Below, in pieces: positions 26,481 to 34,034 of a DNA stretch of 64,000 nt (within the stretch, counting starts at the first letter, position 1; each line of letters begins with the position of its first letter). The notes below the pieces were generated by a model. That model was not told the DNA's origin. It worked only from the letters and a program-made list of their open reading frames with translations, and ran no database searches. Source of the DNA: Streptomyces sp. L2 (GTDB lineage Bacteria; Actinomycetota; Actinomycetes; Streptomycetales; Streptomycetaceae); NCBI RefSeq assembly GCF_004124325.1, contig NZ_QBDT01000001.1, positions 1,178,001-1,242,000 of the forward strand, given 5' to 3'. The position numbers and the translations under genes are program-made.

Positions 26481-26828
26481 GGGGTTGCCTGCGGCGCGCG
26501 CTCGGGTGCGGGCACGTGGTGGCCTGTCGCGCAGTTCCCCGCGCCCCTGGGGGCTGCCCCGCTCGCACCGTCTACGCCCGCGGGTGCGTCGTGGCTGGTC
26601 GCGCCCACGCGGCGGAGCCGCATATCGGCACAGCCCCGCGCCCCTTACGGGACGCGTCGCAGCTCTGTCGGCTGCGCGCACCCAGCCTACGTAGCTGCGG
26701 GCATGCGTGCCGCTAGGGGCGGCACGGGTGGGCGCAGCGGCACCCGGCCAGCGCCGGGAAGTGGCCCCACCCCCGGTCAGCGCCCGTGCCGGGCAGGTTG
26801 CGGCCGGTCGGGCCTCGCGTCGGGGGTG
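26481..26828. repeat. Intergenic region carrying both dispersed repeat types
   Basis: 348 bp without a gene. At 26526-26548 is GTCGCGCAGTTCCCCGCGCCCCT, identical to the copies near 9634 and 9778. At 26598-26645 is the CATATCG-type unit (CGCCCACGCGGCGGAGCCGC then ATATCGGCACAGCCCCGCG). Both sit between the 3' ends of convergent genes, as they do elsewhere in the window. Confidence 0.8.
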
Positions 26829-27578
26829 TCACGGTGAGGCGGTGAAGTGGGTGGTCAGGAGGGTGTGGGCCGAGGCCAGGTCGGATGTGGTGAGGGCGTC
26901 CAGGAGGGTTACGTGTTGGGTCGCGTCGGCCAGGAGGTCGGCGCGGGCCGGGGCGGTGGACAGGGGCCACTGGGCCCGGCGGTGCAGCTCCGCCGCGATT
27001 CGTACGAGCTGCGCGTTGCCCGACAGGGCCAGCATCGCCCCGTGGAACACCCGATCGGCCTCCGCGTACGTCGCCGCGCACCCGGTCGACGCCGCCCGCA
27101 CCGTGTCCTGCGCCAGCGGCCGCAGCTCACCCCACCGCCCGGCCGGCACCGTCCGCGCCAGCCGCAGCAGCACCGGCACCTCCAGCAGCCCGCGCACCTC
27201 CGCCAGCTCGGCCAGCTCGCGGGGCCCGCGCTCGACAACCCGGAAGCCCCGGTTGGGCACGACCTCGACGGCACCCTCCAGCGCGAGCTGCTGCATGGCC
27301 TCCCGCACCGGCGTCGCGGACACCCCGAACCGCTCCCCGAGGACCGGCGCCGAGTACACCTCGCCGGGCCGCAGCTCGCCCGTCACGAGCGCCGTACGCA
27401 GCGCGTGCAGGATCTGCCCGCGCACCGAGGACCGCCGCACGGCACGCTGCGCCGGCACCCGGACGGCGTCCGACATCGCGGCCTCGGCGGAGCCCTGCGC
27501 GTCCGGCGTCGCGGCCTCGGCGGAGCCCTGCGCGTCCGGCGTCGCGGCCTCGGCGGAGCCCTGCGGGTCCTGCTCCAC
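26829..27578 (-). CDS. GntR-family (FCD) transcriptional regulator with a repeat-bearing N-terminus
   Basis: A 249-residue regulator. The winged helix-turn-helix (about 45-115) includes RGQILHALRTALVTGELRPG and ERFGVSATPVREAMQQLALEG, followed by a helical FCD ligand-binding domain. The GTG at 27578 is chosen because GGGAGGAGG lies about 6 nt upstream. An unusual N-terminal tail precedes the HTH: three copies of QGSAEAA(T/M)xDA encoded by a 33-bp tandem repeat. The effector is unknown. It is divergent from the DUF2637 gene across 361 bp containing a perfect ACCCGTACGGGT palindrome, a possible operator. Confidence 0.85.
   Translation of the reverse strand: MEQDPQGSAEAATPDAQGSAEAATPDAQGSAEAAMSDAVRVPAQRAVRRSSVRGQILHALRTALVTGELRPGEVYSAPVLGERFGVSATPVREAMQQLALEGAVEVVPNRGFRVVERGPRELAELAEVRGLLEVPVLLRLARTVPAGRWGELRPLAQDTVRAASTGCAATYAEADRVFHGAMLALSGNAQLVRIAAELHRRAQWPLSTAPARADLLADATQHVTLLDALTTSDLASAHTLLTTHFTASP
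27478..27570. repeat. 33-bp in-frame tandem repeat, 2.8 copies
   Basis: Copies at 27478-27510 and 27511-27543 are identical, and 27544-27570 is a partial third copy with one mismatch. Because the unit is 33 bp, copy-number change keeps the frame and alters only the length of the regulator's N-terminal tail. Confidence 0.9.
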
Positions 27579-27755
27579 GGGGTCCTCCTCCCGGCGGCTT
27601 GTTACTCGTCCGTCAAGCACGATAAGCGCCCCGGGCGGCAGGTCAAACTCCGGAGGCCCGTTAAGATCATCTCCGCCCCGGGACCGGGCAGCACCCCCGC
27701 CCTCCGGCCGGTCATTCACAGTTTCCTCACCCGCCCCAGGAACTTTCCGCGAACC

Positions 27756-27767
27756 ACCCGTACGGGT
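27756..27767. promoter_or_regulatory. Perfect 12-bp palindrome in a divergent promoter region
   Basis: ACCCGTACGGGT is a perfect palindrome midway between the GntR gene (minus) and the DUF2637 gene (plus). The 361-bp region (27579-27939) otherwise shows no gene. A GntR-type operator is plausible but unproven. Confidence 0.4.
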
Positions 27768-27939
27768 AGTCTTATTCGAACTCAACTCTCGCCCGTCACG
27801 CGGCAGTTCGAGCAGAATGCCGCCCTGGGACACCTCTCGCGCTTCCTTGGCGGCCTCTTGCCCCGAAACCCCGTGAGGCCGCTCGGGAGTGGGCCACTAT
27901 GGCGGGCGTTACGCCCTATCCCAATGCAAGGGACCAGTG

Positions 27940-28992
27940 ATGAGACTGACCGACATATCGCTGAACTGGCTGCTTCCGGGCGCCGTACTGCTCCTGGGCA
28001 TGCTGACGGCGGTGGCGGTGCTGCGGCGCGGCAAGCGCTCCTCGGGGGAGAGCGCGGGCGCGGACGACTCGTGGGAGCGCAGCGAGGAGCGCCGCAGGCG
28101 CAAGGAGGCCCTGTACGGCACCGCCTCCTACGTGCTGCTGTTCTGCTGTGCGGCGGTCGCCGCCGCCCTCTCCTTCCACGGGCTGGTCGGCTTCGGCCAG
28201 CAGAACCTGGGCCTGACCGGCGGGTGGGAGTACCTGGTGCCGTTCGGTCTGGACGGCGCGGCGATGTTCTGCTCCGTGCTCGCGGTGCGCGAGGCCAGCC
28301 ACGGTGACGCGGCCCTCGGCTCCCGGATACTCGTGTGGACCTTCGCGGGCGCCGCGGCCTGGTTCAACTGGGTGCACGCCCCCCGCGGTGTCGATCACGC
28401 GGGCGCTCCGCAGTTCTTCGCCGGTATGTCCCTGTCCGCGGCCGTCCTCTTCGACCGCGCGCTGAAGCAGACCCGCCGGGCGGCGCTGCGCGAGCAGGGC
28501 CTGGTCCCGCGTCCGCTGCCGCAGATCCGCATCGTCCGCTGGCTGCGGGCCCCCCGCGAGACCTACAAGGCGTGGTCGCTGATGCTGCTGGAGGGTGTGC
28601 GCAGCCTGGACGAGGCGGTCGAGGAGGTGCGCGAGGACCAGCAGCGCAAGGAGGAGAACCGGCTGCGGCGCCGCGAGCAGCAGCGGGTCGAGCGGGCCCA
28701 GCTGAAGGCGATCAGCCGGGGGCACCGCGGTTTCGTCGGGCGCGGCCTCGGCCGGCAGCCCGAGATGCAGGCCGTGGAGCGCGGCCCCGCGCCGGCGACC
28801 GCGGAGCCTGCCATATCCGCGCCGGAACAACTGCCCGTACGCTCTCGGCCCTCCCTCCAGCCGGTCCGCAAGGCGGCTGACCCGGTGAGCACGGTGACCG
28901 TCGACCTCACCGCGGAGGACGACACCATGGCCCTGCCGCGCCTGGACTCCCTGGAGCGCAAGCTGAAGGACCTGGAGCAGCAGTTCGGCTAG
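27940..28992 (+). CDS. DUF2637 (SpdB-like) membrane protein
   Basis: A 350-residue protein with an N-terminal helix (about 10-28), then a cluster of about four membrane helices between residues 60 and 175, the SpdB/DUF2637 arrangement (AALSFHGLVGFG, then LVPFGLDGAAMFCSVLAVREAS). The C-terminal half is a charged coiled-coil region (REDQQRKEENRLRRREQQR) ending in a short leucine-rich helix. DUF2637 proteins occur on Streptomyces plasmids and integrative elements (spread functions) and as chromosomal copies. No transfer or integration gene lies nearby, so this looks chromosomal. ATG at 27940 with CAAGGGA upstream. Confidence 0.82.
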   Translation: MRLTDISLNWLLPGAVLLLGMLTAVAVLRRGKRSSGESAGADDSWERSEERRRRKEALYGTASYVLLFCCAAVAAALSFHGLVGFGQQNLGLTGGWEYLVPFGLDGAAMFCSVLAVREASHGDAALGSRILVWTFAGAAAWFNWVHAPRGVDHAGAPQFFAGMSLSAAVLFDRALKQTRRAALREQGLVPRPLPQIRIVRWLRAPRETYKAWSLMLLEGVRSLDEAVEEVREDQQRKEENRLRRREQQRVERAQLKAISRGHRGFVGRGLGRQPEMQAVERGPAPATAEPAISAPEQLPVRSRPSLQPVRKAADPVSTVTVDLTAEDDTMALPRLDSLERKLKDLEQQFG

Positions 28993-29025
28993 GAGTACGA
29001 AGCGGGCCGGCAGGTCCGCGGTCTT

Positions 29026-29065
29026 ACGGGGCGGGGCGTGACCCACGGGTCACGCCCCGCCCCGT
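29026..29065 (+). terminator. Very strong bidirectional hairpin terminator
   Basis: A perfect 19-bp stem (ACGGGGCGGGGCGTGACCC at 29026-29044 and its reverse complement at 29047-29065) closes on a 2-nt gap and is followed by TTGTC. It lies between the convergent DUF2637 and anti-sigma-type ATPase genes. Confidence 0.9.
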
Positions 29066-29117
29066 TTGTCAGCGGCCCCCGGCTCCGTCCGGCCTCACGC
29101 TGCCTCGCCGTCCCGCC

Positions 29118-29633
29118 TCACGCCGCCTCGGCGCCGAGTTCGAACCACACCGACTTGCCCACGCCGTGCGGCCGTACGCCCCAGGAGTCCGCGAGGGACT
29201 CCACCAGCAGCAGCCCGCGGCCGTGGGTGTCGCCGTCCGGCTCGGGCGTGCGCACCCGGGGGGTGCGGCCCACGAAGTCCCGCACCTCCACGCGCAGGCC
29301 GCGCGGCCCCACCACGGCCGTCAGGACGGCGTCGCGGTCGGTGTGGACGAGCGCGTTGGTGACGAGTTCGCTGGTGAGCAGTTCCGCGATCTCGGAACGG
29401 CCCGGCTTGCCCCAGTCCCGCAGCAGCGCCCGCAGCTCGCGGCGCGCGTCGGGCACCGCCCTCAGGTCGGCCTGACCGAGTCTGCGGCGCAGCCGGGGCG
29501 CACGCGCCCGGACCGCGCCGCCCTCCCGGTCCCCGGGTATCTCCCCGGCGTCGTCGACATCCCCTGTTCCCCCCGGTCTCGCCGAGGAGGCCCCGATGGC
29601 CACGGGACCGCCTCCTCGCGCCTGCCTCTTCAT
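29118..29633 (-). CDS. HATPase_c anti-sigma-factor-type ATP-binding protein
   Basis: A protein of about 171 residues with the RsbW/SpoIIAB-like GHKL fold. The N-box is ELLTSELVTNALVHTD, the G1 region is VEVRDFVGRTP and the G2 loop is GRGLLLVESLADSWGV. Streptomyces has dozens of such stand-alone ATPases, thought to bind sigma factors or anti-anti-sigma proteins. The start is uncertain: ATG at 29633 is preceded by GGGGG, and a longer frame exists upstream but is Arg-rich and not coding-like. Target unknown. Confidence 0.82.
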   Translation of the reverse strand: MKRQARGGGPVAIGASSARPGGTGDVDDAGEIPGDREGGAVRARAPRLRRRLGQADLRAVPDARRELRALLRDWGKPGRSEIAELLTSELVTNALVHTDRDAVLTAVVGPRGLRVEVRDFVGRTPRVRTPEPDGDTHGRGLLLVESLADSWGVRPHGVGKSVWFELGAEAA

Positions 29634-29939
29634 GACCCCCGCCCGCACGCCGCCGGCCCTGCCCCTCGTGGTCGAACACGTCCACGGGGATGCTTGCCCA
29701 GCCGGCTCCCGGCCAGTCCTGCCCTCGCGCGGACGGCCGCTTGTTCGGCCACCGCGGTACGACCCCTCGCACAGCCCCTCGTACGGCCCCGGAACGCCGC
29801 CGTACGTCCGACACGCCCGCCGGGACCGCCGTACCGTGCCACGTGTGCCCCGCGGCGGCGGCCCGCCCCGTTCCGGAACCCGGTGTCGCCTGTCCGTCAC
29901 CGCACGTGAATGTGGCCGGAAACCGCCGTTGCCGGATCC
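29634..29939. other. Gene-free stretch between the pyruvate dehydrogenase stop and the ATPase start
   Basis: 306 bp, very GC-rich. I see no supported gene, no strong dyad and no repeat. It must contain the promoter of the minus-strand ATPase gene. Confidence 0.5.
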
Positions 29940-31682
29940 TCAGGGACGGGGGACGTTGCGCAGGTTCGAGCGGGCCATCTGGAGCATCCGGCCGACACCG
30001 CCGTCCAGCACGATCTTCGAGGCGGACAGGGCGAACCCGGTGACCATCTCGGCGCTGATCCGCGGCGGGATGGACAGCGCGTTGGGGTCGGTGACGATGT
30101 CCACCAGGGCCGGACCCTTGTGCCGGAAGGCGTCCTTCAGCGCGCCGGCGAGCTGCTTGGGCTTCTCCACCCGCACCCCGTGGGCGCCGCAGGCGCGGGC
30201 GACGGCGGCGAAGTCCGGGTTGGCGTTGGCCGTGCCGTACGAGGGCAGGCCGGCGACCAGCATCTCCAACTCGACCATGCCGAGCGAGGAGTTGTCGAAC
30301 AGCACGACCTTGACCGGCAGATCGTGCTGCACCAAGGTCAGGAAGTCGCCCATCAGCATGGAGAACCCGCCGTCACCGGACATGGAGATCACCTGCCGGC
30401 GGCGGTCGGTGAACTGGGCGCCGATGGCCATGGGCAGCGCGTTCGCCATCGAGCCGTGCGAGAACGAACCGATGATCCGGCGGCGGCCGTTGGGCGAGAT
30501 GTACCGGGCGCCCCATACGTTGCACATTCCGGTGTCGATGGTGAACACCGCGTCGTCGTCGGCGACCTCGTCGAGGACGGCGGCCACGTACTCGGGGTGG
30601 ATCGGGATGTGCTTGTCGACCTTCCGGGTGTACGCCCGGACCACGCCCTCCAGGGCGTCCGCGTGCTTCTTCAGCATCCGGTCCAGGAAGCGCCGGCTGG
30701 TCTTCTCCCTCACCTGCGGGATCAGGCAGCGCAGGGTCTCGCGCACGTCGCCCCACACGGCGAGGTCGAGCCGCGAGCGGCGCCCGAGGACCTCCGGCCG
30801 TACGTCGATCTGCGCGATCTTCACGTCGTTCGGCAGGAAGGCGTTGTACGGGAAGTCGGTGCCGAGCAGGATCAGCAGGTCGCACTCGTGGGTGGCCTCG
30901 TAGGCGGCGCCGTAGCCGAGCAGACCGCTCATGCCGACGTCGTACGGGTTGTCGTACTGGATGAACTCCTTGCCGCGCAGGGCGTGTCCCACTGGGGACT
31001 TGATCTTCCCGGCGAACTCCATGACCTCGGCGTGCGCTCCCGCCGTGCCGCTGCCGCAAAACAGCGTGACCCGCTCGGCCGCGTCGATCATCCGGGCGAG
31101 CCGGTCGATCTCGGCGTCGCCGGGCCGGACCGTGGGCCGGGAGGTGACGAGCGCGCTCTGCTGGGACCTCTCCGGGGCGGGCTCGGCGGCGATGTCGCCC
31201 GGCAGGGACACCACGCTGACGCCGCGCTGCCCGACCGCGTGCTGGATGGCGGTCTGCAGCAGCCGGGGCATCTGCTTCGGGCTGGAGATCAGCTCGCTGT
31301 AGTGGCTGCACTCCTGGAACAGCCGGTCGGGGTGGGTCTCCTGGAAGTACCCCAGGCCGATCTCACTGGACGGGATCTGCGAGGCGAGGGCGAGCACGGG
31401 CGCCATGGAGCGGTGGGCGTCGTACAGGCCGTTGATCAGGTGCAGGTTGCCGGGGCCGCAGGAGCCGGCGCAGGCCGCCAGCGTCCCGGTGATCTGCGCC
31501 TCGGCACCGGCCGCGAACGCGGCGGTCTCCTCGTGCCGTACGTGGATCCAGTCGATGGCGGAGCTGCGGCGGACGGCGTCGACGACGGGGTTCAGGCTGT
31601 CGCCGACGACGCCGTAGAGGCGGCGTACGCCGGCGCGGACGAGGATGTCGACGAACTGCTCGGCGACGTTCTGCTTGGCCAT
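29940..31682 (-). CDS. Thiamine-diphosphate-dependent pyruvate dehydrogenase (quinone)/oxidase family enzyme
   Basis: A 580-residue ThDP enzyme. The N-terminal PYR domain has RHEETAAFAAGAEAQ with the cofactor-activating Glu near 51-52 and SCGPGNLHLINGLYDAHRS. The central domain follows. The C-terminal PP domain has the ThDP motif starting GDGGFSMLMGDF and ending LFDNSSLGM. This pattern (SCGPGN, ETHPDRLF, SSLGMVELEM) matches the PoxB-like pyruvate dehydrogenase/oxidase branch rather than acetolactate synthase. It would convert pyruvate to acetate and CO2 with electrons to quinone or oxygen. ATG at 31682; apparently monocistronic. Confidence 0.85.
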   Translation of the reverse strand: MAKQNVAEQFVDILVRAGVRRLYGVVGDSLNPVVDAVRRSSAIDWIHVRHEETAAFAAGAEAQITGTLAACAGSCGPGNLHLINGLYDAHRSMAPVLALASQIPSSEIGLGYFQETHPDRLFQECSHYSELISSPKQMPRLLQTAIQHAVGQRGVSVVSLPGDIAAEPAPERSQQSALVTSRPTVRPGDAEIDRLARMIDAAERVTLFCGSGTAGAHAEVMEFAGKIKSPVGHALRGKEFIQYDNPYDVGMSGLLGYGAAYEATHECDLLILLGTDFPYNAFLPNDVKIAQIDVRPEVLGRRSRLDLAVWGDVRETLRCLIPQVREKTSRRFLDRMLKKHADALEGVVRAYTRKVDKHIPIHPEYVAAVLDEVADDDAVFTIDTGMCNVWGARYISPNGRRRIIGSFSHGSMANALPMAIGAQFTDRRRQVISMSGDGGFSMLMGDFLTLVQHDLPVKVVLFDNSSLGMVELEMLVAGLPSYGTANANPDFAAVARACGAHGVRVEKPKQLAGALKDAFRHKGPALVDIVTDPNALSIPPRISAEMVTGFALSASKIVLDGGVGRMLQMARSNLRNVPRP

Positions 31683-31762
31683 GCCGGTCCACTGCCCTTC
31701 GGTGTGCGCGGATGCCTGGAGGCTCCCCGTCCTCAGGTTCCATGGAGGCACACCGGCCGCCG

Positions 31763-33544
31763 CTACGCCTCCCACACGGCGGCCGCCGTACGGTCGTCCG
31801 CGTATCCCTTGACCCTGACCTGGGCGTCCGCCAGGAACTCGGCGAGGCCGGGCGGGGCGGGGCAGGACCAGCGCCGGGCCAGGTAGGCGCACAGGGCCGG
31901 CTCGCCGCGCAGCGGGTCGGACAGGCCGCCGGTGCACATCACCAGCGCGTCACCCGGCCGGGCTACGGAGGCGCGGAACCGGAAGGGCGCGCGGGGCGGC
32001 GCGGGCGCGGGCTCGTACGGGCTCGGCGGGGTCGGGATGCCGAGGTCCATGGTGAGCCGGTCCCCCTCGGGTGTCTCGGCGGGCGCGGAGCCGAAGCCGG
32101 TGGCGGTCCGGCCGGCGGGACCGCCCGGGCCGGCGGCCGGTGGCAGCGGTGGTTCGATGTCCTGCCACTCGCCGCCGCGCAGCCGGAACAGCCCCCCGTC
32201 GCCGACGCCGAAGAACACGCGGGTCCGGCAGGAGGGATCGGCCGGCAGCAGCAGGCAGCGCAGGCTCGCCGCGTACTCCTCCGGGTCGAGGCCCTGCTCG
32301 ACCGCGCTCGCGCGGAGCTTGCCGAGACTGCGGTCGGTGAGCCGGTGCAGCCCGGACTTCAGCTCGCCGCGCCGGGCCGCCCGGATGTCCTCGCCGAGCC
32401 GCTGGTGGCTGCGGCCCACGGCCCGCCCGATCAGCCGGCACGCGTCGGCCGCCGCCCGGTGCGCGCCCGGCGTGGCGCGCGCGCCGGTCGCCATCGCGAC
32501 GAGCACCAGCGCGTGCTCGCCCGAACCGAAGCGCGCGGTCAGCAGCGCGTCCCGGCGCGGCTCGCCCCGGTAGCGCGCCGAGTCCCCGCGCAGCGACACG
32601 GCCCGCACGGTGCACGCCCCGTACCGGGCACCGTCCAGCACGGTGTCGGCGACCAGCGCGCCGAGTTCGTCCGGGTCGGCGGCGGGCAGCGCGGTGGGCT
32701 CGGCGTCATAGGTCGGGGGGCCGGAACCGACGTAGTCGACGGAGGAGGGGGGCGGCGCCGTGAGGGCCGGGGGGAGGACTGGCTCGGTGACCCGGGCGGG
32801 AGGTTCGGGGCGATCGGGATGGGAGGTGGGCGGGGCGGACGCGAGGGTGGCGGGCGGGGCGGGGTCGAGGGTGAGGGCGGGCGGTCCGGGCTGGAGGGCG
32901 GGGTCGAGGATGGTGGCGGCGGGCGGTCCGGGTTCGGCGGGTGCCTCGGACAGCTCGGGTGCCTTGTGTGGCTCGGGCGGTTCCGGTTCGGCCGGCGGCT
33001 TCGTGAGCCCGGGGGACGCCGGGGGTGCCGGGGCGGCGGGCTGCTCGGGCGGGGCCTGGGATTCGGCCGGAACCTGGGATTCGGGCGCGGCCGTGCGCCT
33101 GGGCGGAGTCTGGGATTCGGCCGGAATCCGGGATTCGGGCGCGGCCAAGGGCTCGGACGGAGCCTGGGATTCGGGCGCGGCCGTGGGCTCGGGCCGCGTG
33201 GGAGTTGCGGCCGTGGGCTCGGGCCGCGTGGGAGTTGCGGCCGGTTTCGGCGAGGGCGGCTGCGGGGGCTGGGACGGTGCCGGCGGCGGGGTCGGGGTGT
33301 CAGGGGGTGTGGAGGTGCGCTGGGGTGGGACCGCCGGTTCGCGGGGCGGGTCCTGGGCGGGTGCCGGGCGGGCCGGGCCCCGCTCTCCGCGTCCTCGCCC
33401 CGTCACCGTCCTCTTCGCCGAGGCGAAGCGGTCGTCCAGGGAATCAGGAGCCGCTGTGGGCCCCGTGTCCTCGGTGGAGTCGTCGTACAACTGCCCCCAC
33501 CAGTCGTCCTCATGACGGGCGGACGTACCCCCCTGCTGGCTCAT
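31763..33544 (-). CDS. PP2C-like protein with a long Pro-rich region; possible pseudophosphatase
   Basis: A 593-residue protein. Residues 60 to about 300 are low-complexity Pro/Glu/Ala with short repeats, and the C-terminal ~290 residues have the PP2C outline. The end motif DDRTAAAVW fits the usual DNxT segment, and CTGGLSD corresponds to TDGLxD. At the first metal site the family's ADGMGG appears as VAMATGARATPG, so the metal-binding Asp is absent, and the DG of TDG has become GG. It may therefore bind phosphoproteins without hydrolysing them, or use a divergent site. ATG at 33544, starting MSQQGGTSARHEDDWWGQLY, a conserved N-terminal peptide. Regulation unknown. Confidence 0.7.
   Translation of the reverse strand: MSQQGGTSARHEDDWWGQLYDDSTEDTGPTAAPDSLDDRFASAKRTVTGRGRGERGPARPAPAQDPPREPAVPPQRTSTPPDTPTPPPAPSQPPQPPSPKPAATPTRPEPTAATPTRPEPTAAPESQAPSEPLAAPESRIPAESQTPPRRTAAPESQVPAESQAPPEQPAAPAPPASPGLTKPPAEPEPPEPHKAPELSEAPAEPGPPAATILDPALQPGPPALTLDPAPPATLASAPPTSHPDRPEPPARVTEPVLPPALTAPPPSSVDYVGSGPPTYDAEPTALPAADPDELGALVADTVLDGARYGACTVRAVSLRGDSARYRGEPRRDALLTARFGSGEHALVLVAMATGARATPGAHRAAADACRLIGRAVGRSHQRLGEDIRAARRGELKSGLHRLTDRSLGKLRASAVEQGLDPEEYAASLRCLLLPADPSCRTRVFFGVGDGGLFRLRGGEWQDIEPPLPPAAGPGGPAGRTATGFGSAPAETPEGDRLTMDLGIPTPPSPYEPAPAPPRAPFRFRASVARPGDALVMCTGGLSDPLRGEPALCAYLARRWSCPAPPGLAEFLADAQVRVKGYADDRTAAAVWEA
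33181..33240. repeat. Exact 30-bp tandem duplication inside the PP2C-like gene
   Basis: CCGTGGGCTCGGGCCGCGTG GGAGTTGCGG occurs twice without change (33181-33210, 33211-33240), encoding two TPTRPEPTAA-type decapeptides. Longer degenerate PESQ-type repeats flank it. Confidence 0.9.
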
Positions 33545-34034
33545 GCCCCTGATTGTCCACCGCACGGGCCGGATGAAAACGGGGCATCGGGAAATTCCGG
33601 CGCTTCAGGACCCGTTCGGGACCCGTCGAACGGCGTGTCGGGTGAAGGAGTGAACTGCCGTGCGAACTGGGGTGCGTGGCCGCCGGGCGGTCCCACCCCC
33701 CACGGGAGGACCGCCCGGCGACATCGGGAGTGACCCGGCACCGGATCCCCTACGCGCACGCGCGCGCGTCCGGGCCGGATCACCGTGTGCGGGACCGGGC
33801 GATGAGAACGCCGGTCGCATGGCCGGATACCGGCCTGTTTCCCTGGTCTCGGAGGTCCGTGCGGACCATGGCCGTCCGCGCCGCACTGACGTCACCTTGG
33901 CAGACTGACCGCCAGTACGGCGATGATGTCCTGAGGCGGGTTTGCGCCGTGGCTGTTTTCCGCCACGGCGCGGTCACCGCCGGGGGCATCGCCCGGTGCC
34001 GCCGGGCGGGGTGTCGAGGGAGGGCGACGAGTTG
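33545..34034. other. 490-bp divergent intergenic region
   Basis: Between the PP2C-like gene (minus) and the two-HTH regulator (plus). No supported gene. It contains a CGCGCGCGCG-type run near 33760 and, 64 bp before the regulator start, the hairpin described separately. Confidence 0.5.
33944..33971 (+). promoter_or_regulatory. Perfect hairpin in the leader of the two-HTH regulator
   Basis: GCGCCGTGGC (33944-33953) pairs exactly with GCCACGGCGC (33962-33971) across the loop TGTTTTCC. It lies 63 bp upstream of the ATG, a suitable place for an operator or a leader hairpin. Confidence 0.55.

Noticed and set aside
27478..27570. Tandem 33-bp repeats as a possible CRISPR array
   Set aside because: The copies are directly adjacent with no spacers and lie in frame inside a coding sequence; no cas gene is nearby.
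27940..28992. DUF2637/SpdB gene plus a GntR gene as part of an integrative conjugative element
   Set aside because: No integrase, excisionase, TraB-type translocase, replication gene, tRNA or att-like repeat is present in the surrounding region.
31932..33733. Gly-rich plus-strand frames opposite the PP2C-like gene
   Set aside because: They mirror the Pro-rich coding repeats and have no domain or ribosome-binding site.
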